Positions 45,980-56,043 of a stretch of DNA of 64,000 bases are shown one piece after another. This stretch comes from Streptacidiphilus sp. PB12-B1b (lineage in GTDB: Bacteria > Actinomycetota > Actinomycetes > Streptomycetales > Streptomycetaceae): positions 4,402,001-4,466,000 of the forward strand of contig NZ_CP048405.1 in assembly GCF_014084125.1 (NCBI RefSeq), written 5' to 3'. The position numbers and the translations under genes were made by a program. Position 1 is the stretch's first letter. Each line of letters starts with the position of its first letter. Below the pieces are notes generated by a model, which saw only the letters and a list, made by a program, of their open reading frames with translations, did no database searches and was not told the DNA's origin.

Positions 45980-47134
45980 ATGAGGCTGCTGCACACCTCC
46001 GACTGGCACCTGGGGCGCAGCCTGCACCGCGAGGACCTGCTTCCCGCTCAGGCCGCCTTCCTGGACCACCTGGTGGAGACCGCCCGGGCCGAGCAGGTGG
46101 ACGCCGTGCTGGTCGCCGGGGACGTCCACGACCGCGCCATCCCCAGCCTCGGCGCGGTCGAGCTGTTCGACCGCGCGTTGCAACGGCTGGCCCGGCTGTC
46201 CGTGCCGACGGTGCTGATCAGCGGCAACCACGACTCGGCCCGGCGGCTCGGCATCGCCGCCCGGCTGATCGAGCGCTCCGGCGTCCACCTGCGCACCGAC
46301 GTCGCCCGCTGCGACGAGCCGGTCCTGCTGGAGGACGCCCACGGGACGGTCGCCGTCTACGGCGTGCCCTACCTGGAGCCCGCGCTGACCGCCGCCGAGC
46401 TGGGCGCGGAGCGGGTCGGCCACGCGGCGGTGCTCGGCGCGGCCATGGCCCGGATCAGGGCGGACCTGGCCACCCGCCCCGGCTCCACCCGCTCGGTGGT
46501 GCTGGCGCATGCCTTCGTCGTCGGCGGCGAGGCCAGCGACAGCGAGCGGGACATCTCGGTCGGCGGCGTGCCCAGCGTCCCCGCCTCGGTCTTCGACGGC
46601 ATCGACTACACCGCGCTGGGGCACCTGCACGGCTGCCAGACCCTGGGCGAGCGGCTGCGCTACAGCGGCTCGCCGCTGGCGTACTCCTTCTCCGAGGCGG
46701 ACCACCGCAAGACCATGTGGCTGGTCGACCTCGGCCCCGGCGGCGAGATCGACGCCCGGCGGATCGACTGCCCGGCACCCCGGCGGCTGCGCCGGCTCCG
46801 CGGCACCCTGGCCGAGCTGCTGGCCGACGAGAGCCTGGCGGGCCACCGCGAGGACTGGCTGGAGGTCACGCTGACCGACGCCGCCCGGCCCGAGCGGGCC
46901 ATGGAGCAGCTGCGCGCCCGCTTCCCGCACACCCTGCAGCTCGCGTTCGACCCCCAGGGCCGGCTCGACGACGGACCGGTCGGCTACGCGGCCCGCACCC
47001 GCGGGCTCGGCGACGCCGAGATAGCGCTGGGCTTCGTCCGGCACGTCCGGGGCAGCGCCCCGGATCCGGTGGAGGAGGCGCTGCTGCGCGAGGCGACGGA
47101 GGCCGTGGGCGCGGCGGCGGGGGGCGAGGACTGA
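45980..47134 (+). CDS. sbcD: DNA repair exonuclease SbcD
   Basis: 384 residues. Metallophosphoesterase nuclease: HTSDWHLGRSLHREDLLPAQ (motif I, DxH), VLVAGDVHDRAIPSLGAVEL (GDxxD-type), VPTVLISGNHDSARRLGIAA (GNHD), VVLAHAFVVGGEASDSERDI and ALGHLHGCQTLGERLRYSGS (GHxH). With SbcC it cuts hairpins and blocked ends. ATG at 45980 with AGGGCCGCTGTC before it; the sequence upstream in this frame is not SbcD-like. Overlaps sbcC start by 1 base (TGATG). Confidence 0.96.
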   Translation: MRLLHTSDWHLGRSLHREDLLPAQAAFLDHLVETARAEQVDAVLVAGDVHDRAIPSLGAVELFDRALQRLARLSVPTVLISGNHDSARRLGIAARLIERSGVHLRTDVARCDEPVLLEDAHGTVAVYGVPYLEPALTAAELGAERVGHAAVLGAAMARIRADLATRPGSTRSVVLAHAFVVGGEASDSERDISVGGVPSVPASVFDGIDYTALGHLHGCQTLGERLRYSGSPLAYSFSEADHRKTMWLVDLGPGGEIDARRIDCPAPRRLRRLRGTLAELLADESLAGHREDWLEVTLTDAARPERAMEQLRARFPHTLQLAFDPQGRLDDGPVGYAARTRGLGDAEIALGFVRHVRGSAPDPVEEALLREATEAVGAAAGGED

Positions 47135-50100
47135 TGCGGCTGCACGCCCTGCGGATGACGGCCTTCGGCCCGTTCGCCGACACCCAGGCGGTGAACTTCG
47201 ACGCGCTGGCCGCCGACGGCCTGTTCCTGCTGCGCGGGGCGACCGGCGCGGGCAAGACCAGCGTCCTGGACGCGGTCTGCTACGCCCTGTACGGGACGGT
47301 CCCGGGCAGCAGGCCGCGCACCCGCCTGCGCAGCGACCACGCCCGTCCGGACGCCGTCACCGAGGTGGTGCTGGAGGTGACGCTCGGCGGCCGCCGACTG
47401 GAGATCACCCGACGGCCGGAGCAGCTGCGGGCGAAGAAGCGCGGCTCCGGCTCGACCACCGAGAAGGCGCAGACGCTGCTGCGCGAGTGGTCGGCCGGCG
47501 AGTGGCGGGCGAGCAGCAAGTCCCACCAGGAGGTGGGCCTTGAGGTGCAGCGGCTGCTCGGGATGAGCCGGGAGCAGTTCTGCCAGGTGGTGCTGCTGCC
47601 GCAGGGCGAGTTCGCCCGCTTCCTGCACTCCGGCGCGGCCGAGCGGGCCGACCTGCTCGGCCGGCTGTTCGACACGGCGCGCTTCGGGGCGGTCGAGGAC
47701 TGGCTGATGGAGCGTCGGCAGCGCTCGGAGAAGGCCTGCCAGGCGGTGCGCGGCGAGATCAGCGCCCTGATCGAGCGGGTGCGCGAGGCGGCCGGGCCCC
47801 GGGCGGCCGATCCGGCCGTGGCCGAGGGCGTGGGCCCGGACGCCGAGGGGGACGCCCTGGGCTGGGCCGCGCAGCTGCGGGTGCACGCCCGCGAGGAGCT
47901 GGCCGTCGCCGAGTGCGGGCAGGCCGGGGCGGCCGCGCGGCGCGGGCACGCGGCCGAACGGGCCGCCGCGGTCCGGGTGCTGGCCGACCGCCAGCGGCGG
48001 CACGCGGCGGCGGTGCGGCGCTCGCACGAGCTGGAGCAGCAGGCCCCGCAGCAGCACGCCGCCGTGGAGCGGCTGGAGCAGGCGCAGCGCGCGGCGGCCG
48101 TCGCGCCGCTGCTGCTCCTGCGCGAGCAGGCCGAGCGGGAGCTGCACGGCCGCCGGGAGCGCGAGCGCGGGGCCCGGGCGCTGCTGCCGCAGGCGCTGCG
48201 CGCCGCCGGGGCGGAGGAGCTGGCCGCCGCCGAGCATGCCGCCCGCGAGGAGCTGGGCGGCCTGCGGGCGCTGCTGCCAGCCGAGGAGCAGTACCACGAC
48301 ATCGGGCGGCAGCAGGCCCAGGCGGAGGCCGAGCGGGAGGACGCCGAGGCCCGGCAGGCCGAGGCGGAGGGCTGGCTGGCGGCCTGGCCCGAGCAGCGGC
48401 GCGAGGTCGAGGCCCGGGTGGCGCAGGCCCAGCAGGCCGCCGGGCAGGTGGCGCGGTTCTCGGAGCAGCTGGCCGAGGCCGAGCGGCGCTGCGGGGCCGC
48501 CGAGCAGGCGCGGGCGCTGCGGGCCCGGCTGGCGTCCGAGGCCGAGCGGGAGCAGGAGCTGAACCGGGCGGCGGACCGGGCCCGCGCGGACTGGCTGGAT
48601 CTGCGGGAGCGCCGACTGGACGGCATGGCGGCCGAGCTGGCCGAGCGGCTGGCGCCGGGCGGCGCCTGTCCGGTGTGCGGGTCGGCCGAGCATCCGCAGC
48701 CCGCGCGTCCGGGCCCGGACCAGGTCACCCAGGCCCAGGAGCAGCAGGCGGACCGGGCCCAGCAGGCGGCCCGGCGGGCGGCCGAGGCCGCCCTGGACGG
48801 CCTGCAGCAGCTGCGTCAGGAGGTCGCCGCGCTGGCGGCGGTGGCGGGCGACCTCCCGGCCGGGGAGCTGCGGCAGGCCGCCGACGCCCTCGCCGCCGAG
48901 CACGAGCGGGCGCAGCGGCAGGCCGCCGCCGGGGTGCGGGCGCAGGAGGACGCGGAGCGGCTGGAGCGCGAGCACGGCCACCGGGTCGCCGAGGCGGGCC
49001 GGGCGGCGACGGACGCCGCCACCGCCTCCGCCCGGCTGCAGGCGCTGGGCCTGCGCCGGGCCGAGCTGGCGGCCGAGCTGGAGCGCGGCCGGGCGGGGGC
49101 CGGGTCCGTGGCCGCCCGGGTCGCCGAACTCGACCTGCTGGCCGAGCAGCTGGGCGCGGCGGCGGAGGCCGCGCGGGCGGCGACCGCCGGGGCGCTGGCC
49201 CTGGAGCGGGCCGAGGCCGACGCCCGGGCGGCGGCCGAGCGCGAGGGCTTCGCCGACTGCCCGGCGGCCGCGGCGGCGGCCCTGGCGGCGGAGCGTGCCG
49301 CCGCCCTGCGCGAGGGCGTGCAGCGGCACCGCGACGAACTGGCCCGGGTGGGCGCGGAGCTGGGCGATGCCGAGCTGCTGGCCGCCGCCCGGCAGCCGGT
49401 CGCCGATCCGCAGGCCGACGCGGCCGCCCTGGACGCCGCCGAGGGGGCGCTGCGGCGCGCCCACACGGCCGTGTCCGCCGCGGCGGAGCGCTGCGCGGCG
49501 CTGGACCGGCTGGGCGCGGCGCTGGAGCAGCAGCAGCGGCGGCTCGCGCCGCTGGCCGCCGGGCACGCCACGCTCTCCGCCCTGGCCGCGCTGGCCTCGG
49601 GCACCAGCAGCAGCAACACCCTGCGGATGTCGCTGGAGACGTACGTCCTCGCGGCCCGGCTGGAGCAGGTGGCGGCGGCGGCCGGGGCCCGGCTGGCGGT
49701 GATGTCGCAGGGCCGGTACACCCTCGCCCACAGCGACGCCCGGGCCAGGGGCGGCGGCCGGTCGGGCCTGGGGCTGACCGTGCTGGACGCCTGGACCGGC
49801 CAGGAGCGGGACACCTCCACGCTCTCCGGCGGCGAGAGCTTCTTCGCCTCGCTGGCGCTGGCCCTGGGCCTGGCGGACGTGGTCACCGACGAGGCCGGGG
49901 GCATGCCGCTGGACACCCTGTTCATCGACGAGGGCTTCGGCTCGCTCGACGAGGAGACCCTGGAGCAGGTCCTGGACGTCCTGGACCGGCTGCGGGAGCG
50001 GGACCGCGCGGTCGGCATCGTCAGCCACGTGGCCGACCTGCGCGACCGGGTGCCCGCCCAACTGGAGGTCCGCAAGGGCCGGTCGGGCTCGGTGCTGCGC

Positions 50101-50163
50101 CAGCGCGACGGCGGATCCCGGGCCGGGGCTCTTGTTGCCGACCGCCCCGAAGGGATCAACTGA
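47134..50163 (+). CDS. sbcC: DNA repair ATPase SbcC (Rad50-like)
   Basis: 1009 residues, the usual size. Walker A FLLRGATGAGKTSVLDAVCY, then very long Ala/Glu/Arg-rich coiled-coil arms, with the zinc hook GGACPVCGSAEHPQPA (CxxC) between them; the C-terminal ATPase lobe has STLSGGESFFASLALALGLA (signature), and DTLFIDEGFGSLDEETLEQV (Walker B). Acts with SbcD. The extreme composition makes long phantom open frames on the other strand. Coupled to sbcD. Confidence 0.96.
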   Translation: MRLHALRMTAFGPFADTQAVNFDALAADGLFLLRGATGAGKTSVLDAVCYALYGTVPGSRPRTRLRSDHARPDAVTEVVLEVTLGGRRLEITRRPEQLRAKKRGSGSTTEKAQTLLREWSAGEWRASSKSHQEVGLEVQRLLGMSREQFCQVVLLPQGEFARFLHSGAAERADLLGRLFDTARFGAVEDWLMERRQRSEKACQAVRGEISALIERVREAAGPRAADPAVAEGVGPDAEGDALGWAAQLRVHAREELAVAECGQAGAAARRGHAAERAAAVRVLADRQRRHAAAVRRSHELEQQAPQQHAAVERLEQAQRAAAVAPLLLLREQAERELHGRRERERGARALLPQALRAAGAEELAAAEHAAREELGGLRALLPAEEQYHDIGRQQAQAEAEREDAEARQAEAEGWLAAWPEQRREVEARVAQAQQAAGQVARFSEQLAEAERRCGAAEQARALRARLASEAEREQELNRAADRARADWLDLRERRLDGMAAELAERLAPGGACPVCGSAEHPQPARPGPDQVTQAQEQQADRAQQAARRAAEAALDGLQQLRQEVAALAAVAGDLPAGELRQAADALAAEHERAQRQAAAGVRAQEDAERLEREHGHRVAEAGRAATDAATASARLQALGLRRAELAAELERGRAGAGSVAARVAELDLLAEQLGAAAEAARAATAGALALERAEADARAAAEREGFADCPAAAAAALAAERAAALREGVQRHRDELARVGAELGDAELLAAARQPVADPQADAAALDAAEGALRRAHTAVSAAAERCAALDRLGAALEQQQRRLAPLAAGHATLSALAALASGTSSSNTLRMSLETYVLAARLEQVAAAAGARLAVMSQGRYTLAHSDARARGGGRSGLGLTVLDAWTGQERDTSTLSGGESFFASLALALGLADVVTDEAGGMPLDTLFIDEGFGSLDEETLEQVLDVLDRLRERDRAVGIVSHVADLRDRVPAQLEVRKGRSGSVLRQRDGGSRAGALVADRPEGIN

Positions 50164-50193
50164 ACTCTCACGACCGGCGAGGGAGGTCCAGGC

Positions 50194-51864
50194 ATGAGCG
50201 AGCAGGACAGCGGTCAGGGGCAGCCGTGGTGGCGGGGCGCCGCCCTCTACCAGGTGTATCCGCGCAGCTTCGCGGACGGGAACGACGACGGCACCGGCGA
50301 CCTCGCCGGGCTGCGCTCCAGGTTGCCGTACCTGGCCGCCCTGGGCGTGGACGGCCTGTGGATCTCGCCCTGGTACGTCTCACCGCTCGCGGACGGCGGC
50401 TACGACGTCGCCGACTACCGCGACATCGACCCGGCCTTCGGCACCCTGGCCGAGGCCGAGCAGCTGATCGCCGAGGCCCACCGGGCGGGCCTGCGGATCA
50501 TCGTGGACCTGGTCCCCAACCACTGCTCCGACCAGCACCCCTGGTTCCGGGCGGCGCTGGCCGCCGCCCCCGGCTCGCCCGAGCGCGCCCGGTTCCACTT
50601 CCGCCCCGGGCGCGGCCCGGGCGGCGAACTGCCGCCCGGGGACTGGCAGTCGCACTTCGGCGGACCGGCCTGGACCCGGGTGGTCGAGCCGGACGGCAGC
50701 CCCGGCGAGTGGTACCTGCACCTGTTCGCGCCCGAGCAGCCGGACTGGAACTGGGACAACCCGGAGGTCCGCGCCGAGTTCGCGTCGGTGCTGCGTTTCT
50801 GGCTGGACCGGGGTGTGGACGGCTTCCGGATCGACGTCACCGACCACCTGGTCAAGGAGGACGGCCTGCCGGACAGCGCCGGGCACCACGGCCGTCCGGA
50901 CCCCTGGCGGGACCAGGAGGGCGTGCACGCGGTCTACCGCGACTGGCGGCGGCTCACCGACTCCTACCCCGGCGACCGGGCGTTCGTCGCCGAGCTGTGG
51001 GAGACCGACCCGGAGCGCTTCTGCCGCTACCTGCGCCCGGACGAGCTGCACACCGCCTTCAACTTCGCGCTGCTGCGCGCCCCGTGGGAGGCGGCCGGGT
51101 TCCGCCAGGTGATCGACGCCACCCTGGCCGCGCACGCCCCGGTCGGCGCGCCGCCGACCTGGGTGCTGTCCAACCACGACACCACCCGCCATGTCACGCG
51201 CTACGGGCGGGCCGACTCCGGCTACGGCTTCGACCGGGCCAGCCGGCACGGCCTGCCGGTCGACCTGGAGCTGGGCACCCGCCGGGCCCGGGCCGCCGCG
51301 CTGCTGACCTTCGCCCTGCCCGGCGGGGTGTACCTGTACCAGGGCGACGAACTGGGCCTGGAGGAGGTCGAGTCCATCCCCGACGAGCTGCGCGAGGACC
51401 CGGTCTGGCTGCGCACCGGCGGGGTGGACCGGGGCCGGGACGGCTGCCGGGTGCCGCTGCCGTGGAGCGGCCAGGAGCCGCCGTTCGGCTTCGGCGGCGA
51501 GGGCAGCGTGCCCTGGCTGGACGTCCAGCCGAAGACCTGGCGGGAGCTCAGCGTCGCCGCACAGAGCGGCAATCCGGGCTCGCACCTGGAGCTGTACCGG
51601 GCGGCGCTGCGGCTGCGCCGGGGCCATCCGGGGCTGGGCGACGGACCGATGCGCTGGCTGCCCTCGCCCGAAGGGGTGCTGGACTTCACCCGCCCGGGCG
51701 GGTTCAGGTGCGTGGTCAACCTGGGCCAGGAGCCGGCCCTGCTGCCGCCGCGCCCGGAGATCCTGCTGGCCAGCGGGGAGTTGCAGGAGTCGCCGGAGGG
51801 GCTGTTGCTGCCGGCCGACACCGCGGTCTGGCTGCGCCACCGGGACGACGCACCGCAGGGGTGA
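50194..51864 (+). CDS. GH13 alpha-glucosidase (oligo-1,6-glucosidase/AglA type)
   Basis: 556 residues. GH13 conserved regions: GLRIIVDLVPNHCSDQHPWF (region I), GVDGFRIDVTDHLVKE (region II, nucleophile Asp), AFVAELWETDPER (region III, acid/base Glu), WVLSNHDTTRHVTRYG (region IV). Starts QPWWRGAALYQVYPRSFADG. Acts on alpha-glucosidic oligosaccharides such as maltose/isomaltose, inside the cell. Located 30 bp after sbcC on the same strand, but functionally unrelated. Confidence 0.95.
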   Translation: MSEQDSGQGQPWWRGAALYQVYPRSFADGNDDGTGDLAGLRSRLPYLAALGVDGLWISPWYVSPLADGGYDVADYRDIDPAFGTLAEAEQLIAEAHRAGLRIIVDLVPNHCSDQHPWFRAALAAAPGSPERARFHFRPGRGPGGELPPGDWQSHFGGPAWTRVVEPDGSPGEWYLHLFAPEQPDWNWDNPEVRAEFASVLRFWLDRGVDGFRIDVTDHLVKEDGLPDSAGHHGRPDPWRDQEGVHAVYRDWRRLTDSYPGDRAFVAELWETDPERFCRYLRPDELHTAFNFALLRAPWEAAGFRQVIDATLAAHAPVGAPPTWVLSNHDTTRHVTRYGRADSGYGFDRASRHGLPVDLELGTRRARAAALLTFALPGGVYLYQGDELGLEEVESIPDELREDPVWLRTGGVDRGRDGCRVPLPWSGQEPPFGFGGEGSVPWLDVQPKTWRELSVAAQSGNPGSHLELYRAALRLRRGHPGLGDGPMRWLPSPEGVLDFTRPGGFRCVVNLGQEPALLPPRPEILLASGELQESPEGLLLPADTAVWLRHRDDAPQG

Positions 51865-52038
51865 CCGGGGTGCCCGGGGCATAGGGGAGCCCCGTTCGCA
51901 CGGGGGAGCGATCGGGGCTTCCGCTGATCATCCTACGAGTTCCGGGGGCGGCTGCCAGCGGATTCGGCGACAGGATTGACTGTGCCATCGTCCACTGGCA
52001 GCCTCTGCGGCGGCCTGCCCCGGAGCCGGCCGTCCGGG

Positions 52039-54471
52039 CTAGCCCAGTCCGGCCCGGCGCAGCGCGTCGGCCATGGCGCCGCCGCCCGGGGCGGTGTCGC
52101 TGCCGCCGCCCCGGGGCCGGGGCGTGCGCGACTGCGGCTGCGCGCCGCCCTGCTGCCGCCGACCCTGGCCCTGGCCGCCCTGGCCCCGGTCGCCCTGGCC
52201 CCGGTCGCCGCGGCGGTCCTGGCCGCGCTCGGCGCCGCCCCGCTCGGCCTCCTGGCCGCGGTCGGGGCGCCGGCCGGAGCGGGCCGGCTGGGCGTCGTCG
52301 TCCAGCCGCAGCGTCAGCGAGATCCGCTTACGCGGGATGTCCACCTCGAGCACCTTGACCCGGACGATGTCGCCGGACTTCACCACCTCGCGCGGGTCCT
52401 TGACGAAGGTCCTGGACAGCGCCGAGACGTGGACCAGGCCGTCCTGGTGCACGCCGATGTCGACGAACGCGCCGAACGCGGCGACGTTGGTGACCGTGCC
52501 CTCCAGCAGCATGCCGGGCTCCAGGTCGGAGAGCTTCTCCACGCCCTCCTTGAAGGCCGCCGTGCGGAAGGCGGGGCGCGGGTCGCGGCCAGGCTTCTCC
52601 AGCTCGCGCAGGATGTCGGTGACCGTCGGCACGCCGAAGGTGTCGTCGGCGAAGGCCGCCGGGCGCAGCCCGCGCAGCACCGCGCTGTTGCCGATCAGGC
52701 CCTTGAGGTCGCTGCCGGACTGGGCCAGGATGCGGCGCACCACCGGGTACGCCTCGGGGTGGACGCTGGAGCTGTCCAGCGGGTCGTCGCCGTCGGGGAT
52801 GCGCAGGAAGCCCGCGCACTGCTCGAACGCCTTGGGCCCGAGCCGGGCGACGTCCTTGAGCCCCTTGCGGGTGCGGAACGGGCCGTTGGCGTCGCGGTGG
52901 GCGACGATGTTCTCGGCCAGCCCGGCGGTGATCCCGGAGACCCGGGTGAGCAGCGGCGCCGAGGCGGTGTTGACGTCCACGCCGACGCCGTTGACGCAGT
53001 CCTCGACGACGGCGTCGAGCGAGCGGGACAGCTTGGCCTCGGCGAGGTCGTGCTGGTACTGGCCGACGCCGATGGACTTGGGGTCGATCTTGACCAGTTC
53101 GGCGAGCGGGTCCTGCAGCCGCCGGGCGATGGAGACCGCGCCGCGGATGGAGACGTTGAGCTCGGGCAGTTCCTGGGAGGCGTAGGCGGAGGCCGAGTAG
53201 ACCGAGGCCCCGGCCTCGGAGACGACCGCCTTGGTGAGCTTCAGTTCCGGGTGGCGCTTGATCAGGTCGCCCGCGAGCTTGTCGGTCTCGCGGGAGGCGG
53301 TGCCGTTGCCGATGGCGATCAGGTCGACCCGGTGGGCGGCGCAGAGCCTGGCCAGGGTGGTGATGGACTCGTCCCAGCGGTTGGCGGGGACGTGCGGGTA
53401 GATGGTGTCGTGGGCGACGACCTTGCCGGTGGCGTCGACCACGGCGACCTTGACGCCGGTGCGGAAGCCCGGGTCCAGGCCGAGCGTGGCGCGGGTGCCG
53501 GCGGGGGCGGCCAGCAGCAGGTCGCGCAGGTTGGCGGCGAACACCCGTACCGCCTCGTCCTCGGCCTCGGTGCGCAGCCGCAGCCGCAGGTCGATGCCGA
53601 GGTGGACCAGGATGCGGGTGCGCCAGGCCCAGCGGACGGTGTCCAGCAGCCAGCGGTCGGCCGGGCGGCCCCGGTCGGCGATCTCGAAGCGCTGGGCGAT
53701 CCGGGACTCGTAGCCGCCGGGGGCCTCGGCGTCGGCCTCGTCGGCGTAGGGCTCCAGGGTGAGGTCGAGGACGTCCTCCTTCTCGCCCCGGAACATCGCC
53801 AGCACCCGGTGCGAGGGCAGCTTGACGAAGGGCTCGGAGAAGTCGAAGTAGTCGGAGAACTTCGCCCCTTCGGCCTCCTTGCCGTCCCGGACCCGGGCGG
53901 CCAGCCGGCCGCGGCCCCACATCCGCTCGCGCAGCGCGCCGATCAGGTCGGCGTCCTCGCCGAAGCGCTCGACCAGGATCGAGCGGGCGCCCTCCAGCGC
54001 GGCGGCGGCGTCGGCGACGTTCTCGCCCAGGTAGCCGGCGGCCTCGGTCTGCGGGTCGCGGGTGGGGTCGCCGAGCAGCAGGTCGGCGAGCGGCTCCAGG
54101 CCGGCCTCGCGGGCGATCATGGCCTTGGTGCGGCGCTTGGGCTTGAACGGGAGGTAGATGTCCTCCAGCCGGGCCTTGGAGTCGGCGGCGCGGATCTGCG
54201 CCTCCAGCGCTTCGTCCAGCTTGCCCTGGCTGCGGACGGACTCCAGGATCGCCGCCCGGCGCTCCTCCAGCTCCCGCAGGTAGCGCAGTCTCTCCTCGAG
54301 CGTGCGCAGTTGGGCGTCGTCCAGCTCGCCGGTCGCCTCCTTGCGGTAGCGGGCGATGAAGGGCACGGTCGCCCCGCCGTCGAGCAGGTCGACGGCGGCC
54401 TGCACCTGTCCGGCCCGTACGCCGAGTTCCTCGGCGATGGTCTGCTGGATGGACGCACTCTGAAGGGTCAC
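52039..54471 (-). CDS. tex: Transcription accessory protein Tex (S1 RNA-binding)
   Basis: 810 residues. Tex N-terminal helical domain (GGATVPFIARYRKEATGELD), YqgF-like RNase H fold (LGLDPGFRTGVKVAVVDATG), helix-hairpin-helix (ITAGLAENIVAHRDANGPFR), then an S1 domain (LEPGMLLEGTVTNVAAFGAF, VHQDGLVHVSALS). A ~95-residue Gly/Arg/Gln-rich disordered tail follows. Tex binds RNA and influences transcription. GTG at 54471 chosen because longer readings are not Tex-like. Confidence 0.95.
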   Translation of the reverse strand: MTLQSASIQQTIAEELGVRAGQVQAAVDLLDGGATVPFIARYRKEATGELDDAQLRTLEERLRYLRELEERRAAILESVRSQGKLDEALEAQIRAADSKARLEDIYLPFKPKRRTKAMIAREAGLEPLADLLLGDPTRDPQTEAAGYLGENVADAAAALEGARSILVERFGEDADLIGALRERMWGRGRLAARVRDGKEAEGAKFSDYFDFSEPFVKLPSHRVLAMFRGEKEDVLDLTLEPYADEADAEAPGGYESRIAQRFEIADRGRPADRWLLDTVRWAWRTRILVHLGIDLRLRLRTEAEDEAVRVFAANLRDLLLAAPAGTRATLGLDPGFRTGVKVAVVDATGKVVAHDTIYPHVPANRWDESITTLARLCAAHRVDLIAIGNGTASRETDKLAGDLIKRHPELKLTKAVVSEAGASVYSASAYASQELPELNVSIRGAVSIARRLQDPLAELVKIDPKSIGVGQYQHDLAEAKLSRSLDAVVEDCVNGVGVDVNTASAPLLTRVSGITAGLAENIVAHRDANGPFRTRKGLKDVARLGPKAFEQCAGFLRIPDGDDPLDSSSVHPEAYPVVRRILAQSGSDLKGLIGNSAVLRGLRPAAFADDTFGVPTVTDILRELEKPGRDPRPAFRTAAFKEGVEKLSDLEPGMLLEGTVTNVAAFGAFVDIGVHQDGLVHVSALSRTFVKDPREVVKSGDIVRVKVLEVDIPRKRISLTLRLDDDAQPARSGRRPDRGQEAERGGAERGQDRRGDRGQGDRGQGGQGQGRRQQGGAQPQSRTPRPRGGGSDTAPGGGAMADALRRAGLG

Positions 54472-54577
54472 GCTCGGTACCGCCTTCTCGCAGGGACTCC
54501 GTGTGCATTGTGCCGTTCCCGGGGCCGGGGGGAAAACCACTGGCGTCCGGGCGGGTCGCGGTGCATAAGCTGACGGA

Positions 54578-55069
54578 ATGCTGATCCGTGAAGCGACCGC
54601 GGCCGACTGGCCCGCGATCTGGCCGTTCCTGCACGACATCGTCGCCGCGGGCGAGACCTACACCTACCCGCGGGATCTGGGCGAGGAGCAGGCGCGGTCG
54701 CTGTGGCTGCTGAAGCCGCCGGGGCGGACGGTGGTGGCGGTGGACGAGGCCACCGGGGCGGTGCTGGGCTCGGCCAAGTCGGGCCCGAACCACATGGGCC
54801 CGGCCTCGCACATCGCGGGCGCCAGCTTCATGGTGGCCCCGGCGGCGGGCGGGCGCGGCGTGGGGCGGGCGCTGGGCGAGCACGTGCTGGCCTGGGCCCG
54901 GGCGGAGGGCTACCGGGCGATGCAGTTCAACGCGGTGGTGGAGTCCAACACCCGGGCCGTGGCGCTGTGGAAGTCGCTCGGCTTCGAGATCGTCGGCACG
55001 CTGCCGGAGGGCTTCCGGCACCCGACGCTGGGCTATGTCGGGCTGCACATCATGCACCGGCGGCTCTGA
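54578..55069 (+). CDS. GNAT acetyltransferase, phosphinothricin-acetyltransferase-like
   Basis: 163 residues. Starts MLIREATAADWPAIWPFLHD, then IVAAGETYTYPRD, motif A SFMVAPAAGGRGVGRALGEH and NAVVESNTRAVALWKSLGFE plus IVGTLPEGFRHPTLGYVGLH. The ending is like the L-phosphinothricin (PAT)/L-methionine sulfoximine acetylases. Substrate uncertain. Divergent from tex with a 106-bp gap. Confidence 0.9.
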   Translation: MLIREATAADWPAIWPFLHDIVAAGETYTYPRDLGEEQARSLWLLKPPGRTVVAVDEATGAVLGSAKSGPNHMGPASHIAGASFMVAPAAGGRGVGRALGEHVLAWARAEGYRAMQFNAVVESNTRAVALWKSLGFEIVGTLPEGFRHPTLGYVGLHIMHRRL

Positions 55070-55120
55070 CCCCGGCCGCCCTGAGGGGTTCAGGCCGGGC
55101 GGGGTCGGGCCGGGCGCGGG

Positions 55121-56005
55121 CTAGGCCGGGCGGGGGACGACCGCCAGCTGGCGGGACTGGGCGACCAGCCGGCCGGACTCGTCCCAGACCTCGGCGTCCT
55201 CCTCCAGGAAGCCGCCGGCCAGGTTGCGGGTCGAGTGGACCACCCGCAGCCAGCCGGGGACGGGCCTGGCCCGGACGTGCGCGGTGAGCTCGACGGTCGG
55301 GGTCCAGCCGAAGAGGCCGAGGTCGAAGGTGACCGGGGGCAGCGCGTCGACGGCCAGCAGCAGCATCAGCGGATCGGGCCGGCGTCCGTCCGGGAGCCGC
55401 AGCCAGCCCTGGATGCGGCCCTGGCCGCTGGGCTGTCCGAGCGCCCAGCCGACGCTGGCCGGGTCGAGCCGCAGGTCGAGGCGGCGCAGCAGGTCGGCCT
55501 GGTCCAGGAAGGCGGGCGGGGCGTGCTCGGTGCCGATGCACTGGTCGGGCGGCGGCATCTCGGGCGGGGTGGCGCTGGTGCGGACGTCCCCGTCGGCCGC
55601 GGCGAGGTCGCCGTAGGAGGCGAGGACCCGCAGCCGCTCGACCGGGGTGCCGTCCTCGCGCCGCTGGAGCAGCGAGGCGGTGCCGGTGGAGAGGGTGCGG
55701 CCGGTGCGGACGGTGGCGGTGTGCACCTCGGCCGGGCCGGGGCGGGAGGCGCTGAGGTAGTAGCCGCTGACCGACACCGGGTCCATGTGGCCGGTGCCGT
55801 CGCCGAGGTGCCGGGACAGCGCGCGCCCGGCGAGCGCCAGCAGCAGGCCGCCGTTGATGCCGCTGCCGATGCGCCAGCCGGCGTCGAGCTCGGCGTCGTA
55901 GACGGACGGCTCCGTCCCGCGCCGGGTCACGGCGGTTCCCCGGTCGAACTCGGACTCGGCCCCGGAGTCCTGCCCGGACGCCTGGTCAACGGGTGTCATG
56001 GTCAT
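55121..56005 (-). CDS. Acyl-CoA thioesterase-family protein (double hot-dog)
   Basis: About 294 residues with two hot-dog halves: GWRIGSGINGGLLLALAGRA, MDPVSVSGYYLSASRPGPAE and, in the second half, PLMLLLAVDALPPVTFDLGL and VHSTRNLAGGFLEEDAEVWD. Matches the TesB-like/4HBT_3 thioesterase family that hydrolyses acyl-CoA. ATG at 56005 preferred. Divergent from an SDR gene; the two share a palindromic site. Confidence 0.85.
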   Translation of the reverse strand: MTMTPVDQASGQDSGAESEFDRGTAVTRRGTEPSVYDAELDAGWRIGSGINGGLLLALAGRALSRHLGDGTGHMDPVSVSGYYLSASRPGPAEVHTATVRTGRTLSTGTASLLQRREDGTPVERLRVLASYGDLAAADGDVRTSATPPEMPPPDQCIGTEHAPPAFLDQADLLRRLDLRLDPASVGWALGQPSGQGRIQGWLRLPDGRRPDPLMLLLAVDALPPVTFDLGLFGWTPTVELTAHVRARPVPGWLRVVHSTRNLAGGFLEEDAEVWDESGRLVAQSRQLAVVPRPA

Positions 56006-56029
56006 GGTTCGGCCCAACCCTCCACAAAG

Positions 56030-56043
56030 TTACTTGCCAGTAA
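56030..56043. promoter_or_regulatory. TTACT-AGTAA palindrome between thioesterase and SDR genes
   Basis: TTACTTGCCAGTAA, arms TTACT/AGTAA (12 of 14 positions symmetric), in an AT-rich patch 24 bp before the thioesterase start. Form common for TetR-family regulators of acyl-CoA metabolism. A GATTACCCGTCAG lies nearer to the SDR gene. Confidence 0.5.

Noticed and set aside
46984-50061. Very long open frames on the strand opposite sbcC
   Set aside because: They follow from the Ala/Glu/Arg-rich GC-extreme coding sequence; no ribosome sites, and the residues are low complexity and unlike any protein family.
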